Part shown: one piece after another, positions 1-5,223 of the stretch
Position numbering within the stretch: position 1 is the first letter of the stretch
Layout of the letters: each line of letters starts with the position of its first letter
From: Spirochaetales bacterium
Lineage (GTDB): Bacteria > Spirochaetota > Spirochaetia > DTKZ01
Direction of reading: 5' to 3'
NCBI GenBank assembly: GCA_031266855.1
Contig: JAISAF010000124.1
Span: forward strand, 1 to 5,497
Length of the DNA stretch: 5,497 nt
The notes under the pieces: generated by a model
What the model saw: only the letters and a program-made list of their open reading frames with translations
Told to the model about the DNA's origin: nothing
Databases searched by the model: none
Translations under genes and position numbers: made by a program

Positions 1-287
1 ATCCGTTGCTGGGCGCTAAAGTTATCAGCCCACGTAAGAACAAACTGCTTGTTTACTCCTGTTTCTTCACCAATGACGCAGTATTTATCCCTGAACTGAG
101 ATTGGACAGCGGAGATACCGCTTGCCGTATAGGTTTTTATCCAATCCGGAGTAGGGACTTTCATGGAAGTTCCTTTGTTTTCCATCTCCACGACCATTAC
201 CTTTGGGCCTGAAGCGCACCCGGCAAGCGTACCAAAAATCATAATTGATACCATCATCATTGCCTTTACCGATTTTAATTTTTGCAT
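1..287 (-). CDS. Lipoprotein, N-terminal part (3' end outside window)
   Basis: This is an open frame from ATG at 287 running off the left edge, 95 codons visible. The start is fixed by GAGGAG at 295-300, 7 bases upstream. The N-terminus is a lipoprotein signal: basic MQKLKSVK, a hydrophobic stretch (MMMVSIMIFGTL), then the lipobox LAGC with the acceptor Cys at about residue 24. The product should therefore be lipid-anchored in the envelope after Lgt/LspA processing. The mature part starts ASGPKVMVVEMENKG and has a PTPDWIKTY segment reminiscent of the 'P-x-W' opening of LPP20-type proteins, followed by a Tyr/Trp-containing region. I do not recognise a precise family, and the missing C-terminus prevents a better call. 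It lies 100 bases downstream of the long LPP20-containing frame on the same strand, so the two may be co-transcribed. Lipoprotein status is well supported; function is unknown. Confidence 0.85.
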   Translation of the reverse strand, partial: MQKLKSVKAMMMVSIMIFGTLAGCASGPKVMVVEMENKGTSMKVPTPDWIKTYTASGISAVQSQFRDKYCVIGEETGVNKQFVLTWADNFSAQQR

Positions 288-318
288 ATTCTAACTCCTC
301 GCTGTTTTCAGCTTTTTT

Positions 319-346
319 ATTTAACAAGCCCTACGGGCCTATTCAA
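319..346 (-). promoter_or_regulatory. Weak promoter candidate for the left-edge lipoprotein
   Basis: On the minus strand TTGAAT (341-346, 4/6 to the -35 consensus) and TTAAAT (319-324, 4/6 to the -10) are separated by 16 bases, about 30 bases upstream of the lipoprotein start at 287. Both boxes are imperfect, and the gene could equally be read from upstream, so this is a low-confidence call. Confidence 0.22.
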
Positions 347-387
347 ACCTAAAAATTATGAAACGCTGCCTTTTAAACATTTCTCCG

Positions 388-1455
388 CTATTTCAGGAGC
401 GAGGCAAGATAGTCGTTAAACCCATGAGCAAATTCATTTTCTTTTATGGAACTCTCAATTTTTCGTAAAGACCACAGCCGCGCTTCGCTTTCAGAAGCAT
501 GGCCTTCCCGTCCGTTTTCCGTGCTGGAATATACTTCCATACCATCTTGATTTTCGATATATACAGTAAGATTATAGCGCACATAACGATACCGCTGGTT
601 CGGCCCCATTTCCGCATTGCTCAGATAAAGGGACGCATTCAGCAGGTAGGTATAGTTAGTCCCTCGCGTGGTTCTGAAGCCCCGGTTAGAAAAACACTGC
701 CCAAAAGCTCTGCCCGCCTGGCCGCCCACATCGCCTTCAACCTCAATCTTGAATATAATTGTACGGGCGGCAGCCTGTAAGAGCAGCTTAATGGCATCCG
801 CGCTATTGTAAGACGGTTTATGCGACACCGACTGCGGGTTCAATACCTCAAGTATGCTCTGGAAGTTATCGGTAACTATCGCGAGATTATAGGCATAGTT
901 CAATGCGGCATACGAATCCAGCGTATTGGGCAGGTTCTCCGCCACAGCAATCAAACTATGGATAATCCGATCATTTTCCTGAATCATGGAAGTGTAACGA
1001 GCGGCACATTCCCGGCGATTCATCCTGGCGTTCACGTACACTGTGCCATCTCCGGCATGGTACTGTTCAATCTGTACCCCGATGAGTCCTTTCACTTTGG
1101 TTGCGGTAGAAACTTCCCGGAAAAAATATTCACTTTCATCAAAGGAAATACTTTTCTTCCCTGTCGATTCGTTCACCATCTGGGAGAAGTGTTGAGAAGC
1201 CTGTGTCAAACTTTCCACATCAGTCTTAAATGCCCGGGCCAGCGCATTCATAACCGCCGCTTCGCCACCCTCTTGGCTTGACCCGGAAGCTATCACCGCT
1301 ATCCATTCCCTGGAAGGGTAGACTTGTTCAAGGTTTTGTATCCAGGCCGGAGCGGTCTGGGCATACACAGACATTTGTACGAATGCCATAAAAAACATTG
1401 CCGTACAAAAGATCTCGTGAAAAAATATTATGGTTTTTCTATTTATCTGTTTCAA
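388..1455 (-). CDS. Probable stand-alone secreted LPP20-family protein (second half of fused frame)
   Basis: If the two halves are separate genes, this one would start at TTG 1455 (GGAAAG at 1460-1465 just upstream) or TTG 1467, giving about 355-359 aa. The start gives a textbook type I signal peptide: basic MKQINRK, a hydrophobic core (TIIFF...MFFMAFV) and an AXA-like site VYA before QTAPAW. There is no lipobox Cys, so the product is expected in the periplasm or secreted rather than lipidated. The mature part opens with APAWIQNLEQVYPSREWIAV and an Ala-rich helix, a pattern known from LPP20 proteins, where a domain also related to CsgG/LpoB-like folds is common. The C-terminal 130 residues (from about IIFKIEVEGDVGG) look like a second alpha/beta domain with alternating strands. 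The start codon is uncertain because the natural start was probably coupled to the upstream stop. It overlaps the fused call by design: it is the alternative reading. Confidence 0.5.
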   Translation of the reverse strand: MKQINRKTIIFFHEIFCTAMFFMAFVQMSVYAQTAPAWIQNLEQVYPSREWIAVIASGSSQEGGEAAVMNALARAFKTDVESLTQASQHFSQMVNESTGKKSISFDESEYFFREVSTATKVKGLIGVQIEQYHAGDGTVYVNARMNRRECAARYTSMIQENDRIIHSLIAVAENLPNTLDSYAALNYAYNLAIVTDNFQSILEVLNPQSVSHKPSYNSADAIKLLLQAAARTIIFKIEVEGDVGGQAGRAFGQCFSNRGFRTTRGTNYTYLLNASLYLSNAEMGPNQRYRYVRYNLTVYIENQDGMEVYSSTENGREGHASESEARLWSLRKIESSIKENEFAHGFNDYLASLLK

Positions 1456-2568
1456 TTTTCTTTCCAATCCACATATTTTGATATTACAATCCCAGTAGCA
1501 TTTTTTCTTTGCTTGAAATTCTTCTTCGGTCAGTATCCCTTTTTGATGTAGCACATCCAATTTTTCAATTTGTGTGAAAACATCATCGCCAGCAGGTTTT
1601 TCATTGCTGGATGTTTTGTTTTTTATGTCAGCAATCGCTTTATTTACCGCGTTAACAAAAGGCACTACCATTTTTTTATCAATTGCAGTAATTTGTGTTT
1701 TGCTTGCGCCATCCCAGATTGAAATTTCTCCATCAAAAATACCTATTAAATGCTGTATGGAATTTATTTTTTCTAACGGCGTATCTATTTGTCCAGAGTC
1801 TACCGTGAAACCAAGAAATGTTGTTTTGCGATAGATGATTACACGTTTATTTGTACACAATATTATGGCGTTTGTTTCATTTGAAAACCCGGATGTTAAA
1901 AAAAAGATCTTTTCATCTTCTGCCAGTATTTCAGGTAACTGTTTTATTGAATCTCCCAGTTCAGACAAGATGTCCTGTTGCCCTGAATCATTAATCATTT
2001 CTTTTATTTCGTTCAATGTTGGGTTTGTACTTCCATCCGCTGATTTGACATCATGTGTCCGTCGCGGAATACCTTGATCCATAAATGAAGTATCCGCAAA
2101 GCAAACCTCTTTGCCGGTGAATATACGGCAACCGCTTGCAATTATTTTTTGTAGCCACTTAAGATCAAATGCCGCTTGCGTCAGATTGATTGTCTTTTCT
2201 GTTGTAAAAATTCCACCATGGCTTTTGCGCAGTTTAAGCGTTTTGACTATTAGCCCTTCCACGGCGATTGTGTATTTTTCTACCAACTCATCCCATGATA
2301 AAGCCCAATTTGTAATTGTCGCATTATCTTTGTACCTAATGCCCCATGATGTAAACAGCAGACCGCATTTTCCAGTTCCTTTTATGGTATCATCAAAAAA
2401 TATAATTATTTTCTCATCTTCCGGTAATTTTACAGCACAGGCGATGATTGATAATTTTTCCGATGGAGCATTGTTAATAAGCATCCGTGTCCCAAATATT
2501 TCCGTACCGTTATCGTCAATTACTGTTTGCAGGTAGGTTTTGAATTCGTCTATCATTTCTCGGCTCAT
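388..2568 (-). CDS. Fused ORF: PH-like/SHOCT protein joined to secreted LPP20-family protein
   Basis: The frame is 726 aa from ATG 2568, chosen because GGAGG at 2577-2581 sits 8 bases upstream; an in-frame ATG at 2625 would add 19 low-information residues. Residues about 41-116 form a beta-rich module (EKIIIFFDDTIKGTGKCGLLFTS) that looks like a first bacterial PH-like domain. Residues about 214-316 are a clearer bacterial PH domain (LTSGFSNETNAIILCTNKRV then strands ending in a helix). Residues 329-356 are a SHOCT motif (IEKLDVLHQKGILTEEEFQA). Right after it the protein reads CYWDCNIK instead of the usual LLGL-stop, then runs into a basic, hydrophobic signal peptide (about 368-403, cleavage after VYA). 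The rest is an LPP20-like region (from APAWIQNLEQVYP, with EWIAVIASG and the FREVSTATKVKGLIGV segment) and a C-terminal alpha/beta domain. A signal peptide in the middle of a protein behind a cytoplasmic domain is not sensible topology, so I infer two ancestral genes fused by a one-base change at 1501-1506. PH and SHOCT domains are usually cytoplasmic interaction modules; LPP20 proteins are envelope proteins of unknown biochemical role. Open frame certain; fusion as a real product doubtful. Confidence 0.8.
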   Translation of the reverse strand: MSREMIDEFKTYLQTVIDDNGTEIFGTRMLINNAPSEKLSIIACAVKLPEDEKIIIFFDDTIKGTGKCGLLFTSWGIRYKDNATITNWALSWDELVEKYTIAVEGLIVKTLKLRKSHGGIFTTEKTINLTQAAFDLKWLQKIIASGCRIFTGKEVCFADTSFMDQGIPRRTHDVKSADGSTNPTLNEIKEMINDSGQQDILSELGDSIKQLPEILAEDEKIFFLTSGFSNETNAIILCTNKRVIIYRKTTFLGFTVDSGQIDTPLEKINSIQHLIGIFDGEISIWDGASKTQITAIDKKMVVPFVNAVNKAIADIKNKTSSNEKPAGDDVFTQIEKLDVLHQKGILTEEEFQAKKKCYWDCNIKICGLERKLKQINRKTIIFFHEIFCTAMFFMAFVQMSVYAQTAPAWIQNLEQVYPSREWIAVIASGSSQEGGEAAVMNALARAFKTDVESLTQASQHFSQMVNESTGKKSISFDESEYFFREVSTATKVKGLIGVQIEQYHAGDGTVYVNARMNRRECAARYTSMIQENDRIIHSLIAVAENLPNTLDSYAALNYAYNLAIVTDNFQSILEVLNPQSVSHKPSYNSADAIKLLLQAAARTIIFKIEVEGDVGGQAGRAFGQCFSNRGFRTTRGTNYTYLLNASLYLSNAEMGPNQRYRYVRYNLTVYIENQDGMEVYSSTENGREGHASESEARLWSLRKIESSIKENEFAHGFNDYLASLLK
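1484..1506 (-). other. A6 homopolymer junction where one base separates fused from split genes
   Basis: On the minus strand six A's (1506-1501) are followed by TGCTACTGGGATTGTAA, whose TAA is 1486-1484. Read as it stands, the frame goes KKK-C-Y-W-D-C-N and stays open. With one more A, or with a one-base backward slip, it reads KKK-M-L-L-G-L-stop, the ordinary ending of a SHOCT domain protein. The match of the alternative frame to the family's C-terminus immediately followed by a stop is strong evidence that the frame changed here. Whether this is a sequencing or assembly error, a real deletion or a slippage site cannot be decided from the sequence. Confidence 0.75.
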
Positions 2569-2621
2569 ATTCTTTTCCTCCGTTTCCTCGGTTCTTTTGA
2601 TCGACATCAGAGTCTTCGCCG

Positions 2622-2750
2622 TCATACCTCAAGACTACAGTCTGTAGTTCGGTGCCTGATCGGTCTCGAAAAACCGTATTTTTTATCAATTTCCAATCCG
2701 AAATCGAATTCATTCAATGCCTTTTCAGATTGAACCTTCTTAATCCCCAT
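2622..2750 (-). CDS. 42-aa leader-like small ORF upstream of the PH-SHOCT gene
   Basis: ATG at 2750 is preceded by GGAAGGAG at 2754-2761, a strong but closely spaced ribosome site. The 42 codons read MGIKKVQSEKALNEFDFGLE, then IDKKYGFSRPIRHRTTDCSL and EV. The stop TGA (2624-2622) overlaps the ATG at 2625 that is in frame with the long PH-SHOCT frame (ATGA), so translational coupling is possible. I do not recognise it. It has no signal peptide or membrane segment; the first half is charged and helix-like, while the last dozen residues look like random translation. That would fit either a genuine small/leader peptide or the preserved 5' end of a decayed gene. The RBS is the best evidence for translation. 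Confidence 0.45.
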   Translation of the reverse strand: MGIKKVQSEKALNEFDFGLEIDKKYGFSRPIRHRTTDCSLEV

Positions 2751-2762
2751 TTTCTCCTTCCA

Positions 2763-2780
2763 TGTCTACAAAAGCAGACA
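2763..2780 (-). promoter_or_regulatory. Hairpin directly upstream of the small-ORF ribosome site
   Basis: On the minus strand TGTCTGC and GTAGACA flank a TTTT loop and can pair over 7 positions with one G-U wobble. The 3' arm ends one base before the GGAAGGAG ribosome site of the 42-aa ORF. There is no following T-run, so it is not a terminator. It could stabilise the leader or modulate access to the ribosome site. The role is inference. Confidence 0.35.
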
Positions 2781-2792
2781 ATTTTCTGTATT

Positions 2793-2823
2793 TTTATAGT
2801 AAATCCTGTTCCTTACCAGTCAA
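2793..2823 (-). promoter_or_regulatory. Proximal minus-strand promoter candidate
   Basis: TTGACT (2818-2823, 5/6 to the -35 consensus) is followed on the minus strand by TACTAT (2796-2801, 16-base spacing) or the better TATAAA (2793-2798, 5/6, but 19-base spacing). It would start transcription about 35 bases upstream of the 42-aa ORF. It competes with the distal candidate at 2876-2902. Confidence 0.4.
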
Positions 2824-2875
2824 ACCACAAAATCACACCCTGGGATTTGCTATTTAGAACGCCTTACAAACTTAG

Positions 2876-2902
2876 AGTATAAGATAATTTATAAAATGTC
2901 AA
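2876..2902 (-). promoter_or_regulatory. Distal minus-strand promoter with consensus -35
   Basis: A perfect TTGACA lies at 2897-2902 on the minus strand and TATACT (5/6) at 2876-2881. The spacing is 15 bases, shorter than the preferred 17, which would fit a promoter that is weak or needs help. The first base of TTGACA is also the end of the inverted repeat 2902-2920, so a protein bound there would touch the -35 region. It would give an approximately 120-base leader ahead of the small ORF. Confidence 0.45.
2883..2888 (+). promoter_or_regulatory. Possible -10 box for the XRE regulator gene
   Basis: GATAAT matches the -10 consensus at 5 of 6 positions on the plus strand, but I see no convincing -35 at the right distance. 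If used, transcription would begin near 2895 and the inverted repeat at 2902-2920 would lie just downstream of the start, a normal place for autorepression. Confidence 0.22.
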
Positions 2903-2920
2903 CTACTTTAAGAAAGTAGT
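2902..2920. promoter_or_regulatory. Perfect 8-bp inverted repeat, probable operator of the XRE regulator
   Basis: ACTACTTT (2902-2909) and AAAGTAGT (2913-2920) are exact inverted repeats around a 3-base centre. The repeat lies between the divergent minus-strand cluster and the XRE gene, 31 bases before the latter's first possible start, and abuts the TTGACA of the minus-strand promoter. XRE-family dimers commonly bind such short symmetric sites and repress their own and divergent promoters. It is not followed by a T-run on either strand, so a terminator is unlikely. Binding by the neighbouring protein is inferred from position and symmetry only. Confidence 0.6.
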
Positions 2921-2951
2921 CATAGCACCCAAAACAATAGGATGTTAATAA

Positions 2952-3329
2952 ATGAGATGGGGACAGGGCTTACGCTTAGTTATGACAAATATTAGAGAAG
3001 TTTTGGCTTCCAACCTTAAAAAATTCCGGAGGGCCCGGGGGTGGAGTCAGGCGGTACTTGCCGAAAAAACAGGCGCCTCATGCCAATATATTGGAATGCT
3101 TGAAACAAAGGGCAAGTTTCCATCATCGGAAATGATCCAAAATCTGGCTTCCGCCCTGTCTATAGACCCAACTGAACTCTTTAATAAGGAAATTGATCCG
3201 GTAACTTCCATGAAAAATGTCCAAAAAGCGGTACTTGGGGACATTGGCGAGGCTGTGAATCGGACGATCGCTGATTTTTTTGCCGAAAAAATACGAAAAC
3301 TGGACGAGGAACCCGGGGAAAACGACTAA
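2952..3329 (+). CDS. XRE-family helix-turn-helix transcriptional regulator
   Basis: A single-domain DNA-binding protein of 125 aa from ATG 2952 (AGGA at 2939-2942, 9 bases upstream) or 115 aa from ATG 2982. Homologous proteins usually start close to the second site (MTNIREVLASNLKKFR), but the ribosome site favours the first; the ten extra residues carry no recognisable motif. Residues about 17-76 (long numbering) form the Cro/C1-type five-helix domain: NLKKFRRARGWSQAVLAEKTG, then the recognition helix SCQYIGMLETKGKFPSS and EMIQNLASALSIDPTELF. A charged helical tail (residues 84-125) follows, possibly for dimerisation; no sensor, protease or enzymatic domain is present. The inverted repeat at 2902-2920 upstream is the natural candidate operator, so I infer autoregulation and control of the divergent PH-SHOCT/LPP20 cluster. 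It could also be a stray regulator of mobile origin, but no mobile genes are visible. Confidence 0.9.
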   Translation: MRWGQGLRLVMTNIREVLASNLKKFRRARGWSQAVLAEKTGASCQYIGMLETKGKFPSSEMIQNLASALSIDPTELFNKEIDPVTSMKNVQKAVLGDIGEAVNRTIADFFAEKIRKLDEEPGEND

Positions 3330-3402
3330 AACTCCGGGAAATAGGGCTAAACTGCGATGTACCCGAAGAATGTAACGGGCCGCTCCTGCCGGTTTTGTCC
3401 TG

Positions 3403-3431
3403 TTTACAATATGAACTACAATTCATAATAT
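3403..3431 (+). promoter_or_regulatory. Promoter candidate for the small ORF-murE unit
   Basis: TTTACA (3403-3408, 5/6) and TAATAT (3426-3431, 4/6) are 17 bases apart; CATAAT (3424-3429, 5/6) is an alternative -10 at 15 bases. The stretch is locally AT-rich between GC-rich flanks, and the start of transcription would be near 3438, immediately before the ribosome site of the 58-aa ORF. Such a short leader would leave little room for other control, so this promoter may compete with read-through from the XRE gene. Confidence 0.45.
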
Positions 3432-3451
3432 AGAGATATGGGAGGGGTAAC

Positions 3452-3628
3452 ATGGATTTCCACCCGATAAGCGAGATTGACGCTCAAACAAGTACGGAAG
3501 TTTTGGCAAAAGCCCGTAAACTCTATGAGCGGGAAAGCCTCAATATGCGGCTCAAAGCCTTACGGGAAAAATACGGCGTAAAGCAGGGCATGAAAGCGGC
3601 GGTGGATACCGCCTGGAGGGCGTTATGA
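3452..3628 (+). CDS. 58-aa conserved-looking small protein translationally coupled to murE
   Basis: ATG 3452 follows GGGAGGGG at 3440-3447 (GGAGG 6 bases upstream), one of the strongest ribosome sites in the window. The protein starts MDFHPISEIDAQTSTEVLAK, continues with a charged amphipathic stretch (ARKLYERESLNMRLKALREK) and ends with YGVKQGMKAAVDTAWRAL. It is predicted to be almost entirely helical and soluble, without signal peptide, membrane span or Cys. The stop TGA (3626-3628) overlaps the murE ATG (3625) as ATGA, and the murE ribosome site GGAGGG (3615-3620) is inside its last codons, so translation of the two is probably coupled. I do not recognise a family. The position suggests a partner or regulator of MurE, or simply an unrelated small gene in the same transcript. 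Confidence 0.7.
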   Translation: MDFHPISEIDAQTSTEVLAKARKLYERESLNMRLKALREKYGVKQGMKAAVDTAWRAL

Positions 3629-5223
3629 CGGCGGCAGAACTGTTTACTCCGGAATTACTGGCGCGGATAGGAGCCGAACGCGAGTCCGGAGACAAAAGAG
3701 TTCCCCTAGTGTCCCTCGAATATGATTCGCGGGCTGTTAAAGGGGGGAGTCTGTACTTCGCGCTGCCGGGGCTTCACACGGACGGGCATAATTTTATCGG
3801 GGATGCGATAGCCAATGGCGCGACGGCAATAGTCCACCAAAACGGCATCAATGCGCGCGGCGGCGGCGTTTTTTATTTGCAGGTAAAGGATGCCCGTTTC
3901 GCTATGTCCGCGGTGGCGGATGCCTTCTACCACTCGCCGTCAAGCCGTATCACAGTCGCGGGCGTAACCGGCACCGAAGGAAAGAGCACCTCCGTATACC
4001 TTATTTTTCAACTGCTCAAGTTAGCCGGAAAGAAAGCGGGCTTTATTTCGACCGTGCAGTACAGCATCGACGGGATGGAACGTTGGAACACGGAACACCA
4101 GACCACGCCGGAGGCGCCTGTGATACACAGACGGCTCGCGGAAATGCTGGAAAACGGCTGCGCCTACGCGGTACTAGAGGCAAGCTCGCACGCGCTGTCG
4201 CCCCGCACGAACAGGCTGGGCGACGTGCTGTTCGACGCGGGCGTGATGACCAACGTTACGCACGAACATCTTGAATTTCACGGCACATGGGAACAGTACC
4301 GGTACGACAAGGCAAACCTGTTCCGCGCCCTCGACAAAACCGCCAAACACGGCCTTCCCGCGCCGTTCGGCGTCGTCAACGCGGACGATCCGAGCGCGGC
4401 ATACTTTGCCGCCAGCACAAGACACAGTACCTATTCCTACGCCGCCGACGCGGGCGGCGCGGACCTGACCCTGCTAAAACTGGAGGCAGGACCGTCCGGC
4501 AACGCCTACGATGTGTACGACAGGGCGGGAGGCAGGACTTTTCATGTCGAAGATATGCTACCGGGCGCGTTCAATGCGGGAAATGTGCTTGCAAGCCTGT
4601 TATGCGTGTCGAATCTGCTCGAAACTCCTTTATCTGAATTTTTGCCGCTCGTGCCGGAACTCAAACCCGTGCGCGGCAGGATGACATCGGTACGAAAGGG
4701 GCAGGCATTCGAGGTTCTTGTGGATTACGCCCACACGCCATCCTCATTCGAGACAATTTTTCCGCCGCTCCGCGAGCGCGCGAACAGGCAGGGCGGGCGC
4801 ATAATCAGCCTGTTCGGTTCCGCCGGCGAGCGGGATACAAGGAAGCGCGCCCTGCAAGGCCGTATCGCGGCGCGTTATTCCGACATGATTTTTTTATGCG
4901 ACGAGGACCCGCGCGGCGAACCGCCCGGCGCGATTTTGGAAGAGATTGCCGAAGGCATCTTTTCCGCCCGCCCGGAAGAATGTTTCCCGTGCGGCGGCTT
5001 CGCGCGCGGCGTAAACCTTTTTTTGATTCCCGACCGCTCCTCGGCGATACGCGCCGCCTTCTCCAAGGCGGCAGCCGGCGACATCGTGTTGCTGCTGGGC
5101 AAAGGACATGAGAATTCAATCATCTACTCGAACCATCAGATTGATTATGACGAGATCGCCGAAGCCGAAAAAGCGCTGTCTGTTCTTGGTTTGGCGCACG
5201 GGAATTCTACGCCAGTTCCATAA
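3625..5223 (+). CDS. murE: UDP-N-acetylmuramoyl-dipeptide--diamino acid ligase (MurE)
   Basis: MurE is the cytoplasmic ATP-dependent ligase that adds the third, diamino residue to UDP-MurNAc-L-Ala-D-Glu in peptidoglycan precursor synthesis. The 532-aa frame is complete and slightly longer than usual. Start ATG 3625 has GGAGGG 4 bases upstream. The N-terminal UDP-binding domain (about 1-107) contains YDSRAVKGGSLYFALPG. The central ATPase has the P-loop GVTGTEGKST (113-122), TTPEA (160-164), SSHAL (187-191), NVTHEHLEFHG (210-220) and YDKANLF, where K229 is the expected carbamylated lysine. The C-terminal domain (from about 346) has VDYAHTP (366-372), FGSAGERDTRKR (397-408) and GKGHE (492-496). 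The substrate-specificity loop reads DEDPRGEPP (426-434) in place of the meso-DAP-type DNPR: the Arg is kept but the Asn is Asp. Treponema pallidum is reported to use ornithine here, so specificity cannot be assumed to be DAP. No murF or other mur gene is visible nearby. It ends tail to tail with a minus-strand ORF, overlapping 17 bases. Confidence 0.96.
   Translation: MTAAELFTPELLARIGAERESGDKRVPLVSLEYDSRAVKGGSLYFALPGLHTDGHNFIGDAIANGATAIVHQNGINARGGGVFYLQVKDARFAMSAVADAFYHSPSSRITVAGVTGTEGKSTSVYLIFQLLKLAGKKAGFISTVQYSIDGMERWNTEHQTTPEAPVIHRRLAEMLENGCAYAVLEASSHALSPRTNRLGDVLFDAGVMTNVTHEHLEFHGTWEQYRYDKANLFRALDKTAKHGLPAPFGVVNADDPSAAYFAASTRHSTYSYAADAGGADLTLLKLEAGPSGNAYDVYDRAGGRTFHVEDMLPGAFNAGNVLASLLCVSNLLETPLSEFLPLVPELKPVRGRMTSVRKGQAFEVLVDYAHTPSSFETIFPPLRERANRQGGRIISLFGSAGERDTRKRALQGRIAARYSDMIFLCDEDPRGEPPGAILEEIAEGIFSARPEECFPCGGFARGVNLFLIPDRSSAIRAAFSKAAAGDIVLLLGKGHENSIIYSNHQIDYDEIAEAEKALSVLGLAHGNSTPVP

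Noticed and set aside
6..212. Plus-strand open frame opposite the left-edge lipoprotein
   Set aside because: The minus strand has a strong ribosome site and a lipobox signal peptide at the same place; this frame is an antisense shadow.
300..322. Short GCTG-TTTT-CAGC hairpin followed by a T-run on the plus strand
   Set aside because: The stem is only 4 bases, no plus-strand gene ends upstream, and on the minus strand the run is on the wrong side, so a terminator is not supported.
85..327. Minus-strand 80-codon frame overlapping the lipoprotein
   Set aside because: It is a different frame from the lipoprotein, lacks a ribosome site and reads as low-complexity basic residues; the lipoprotein frame explains the region.
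326..339. Possible GCCC-TAC-GGGC hairpin between the two minus-strand genes
   Set aside because: Four-base stem without a T-run in the transcribed direction; too weak to call a terminator.
3310..3395. GC-rich inverted matches after the XRE gene (CCCGG/CCGGG and around 3376-3393) considered as its terminator
   Set aside because: Stems are about 5 bases or mismatched and not followed by a convincing T-run.
4174..4425. Minus-strand and alternate-frame open frames inside murE, including several near 4805-5123
   Set aside because: GC-rich coding sequence produces long spurious open frames; they have no ribosome sites, are rich in Arg/Ala/Pro and are antisense to a complete murE with all motifs.
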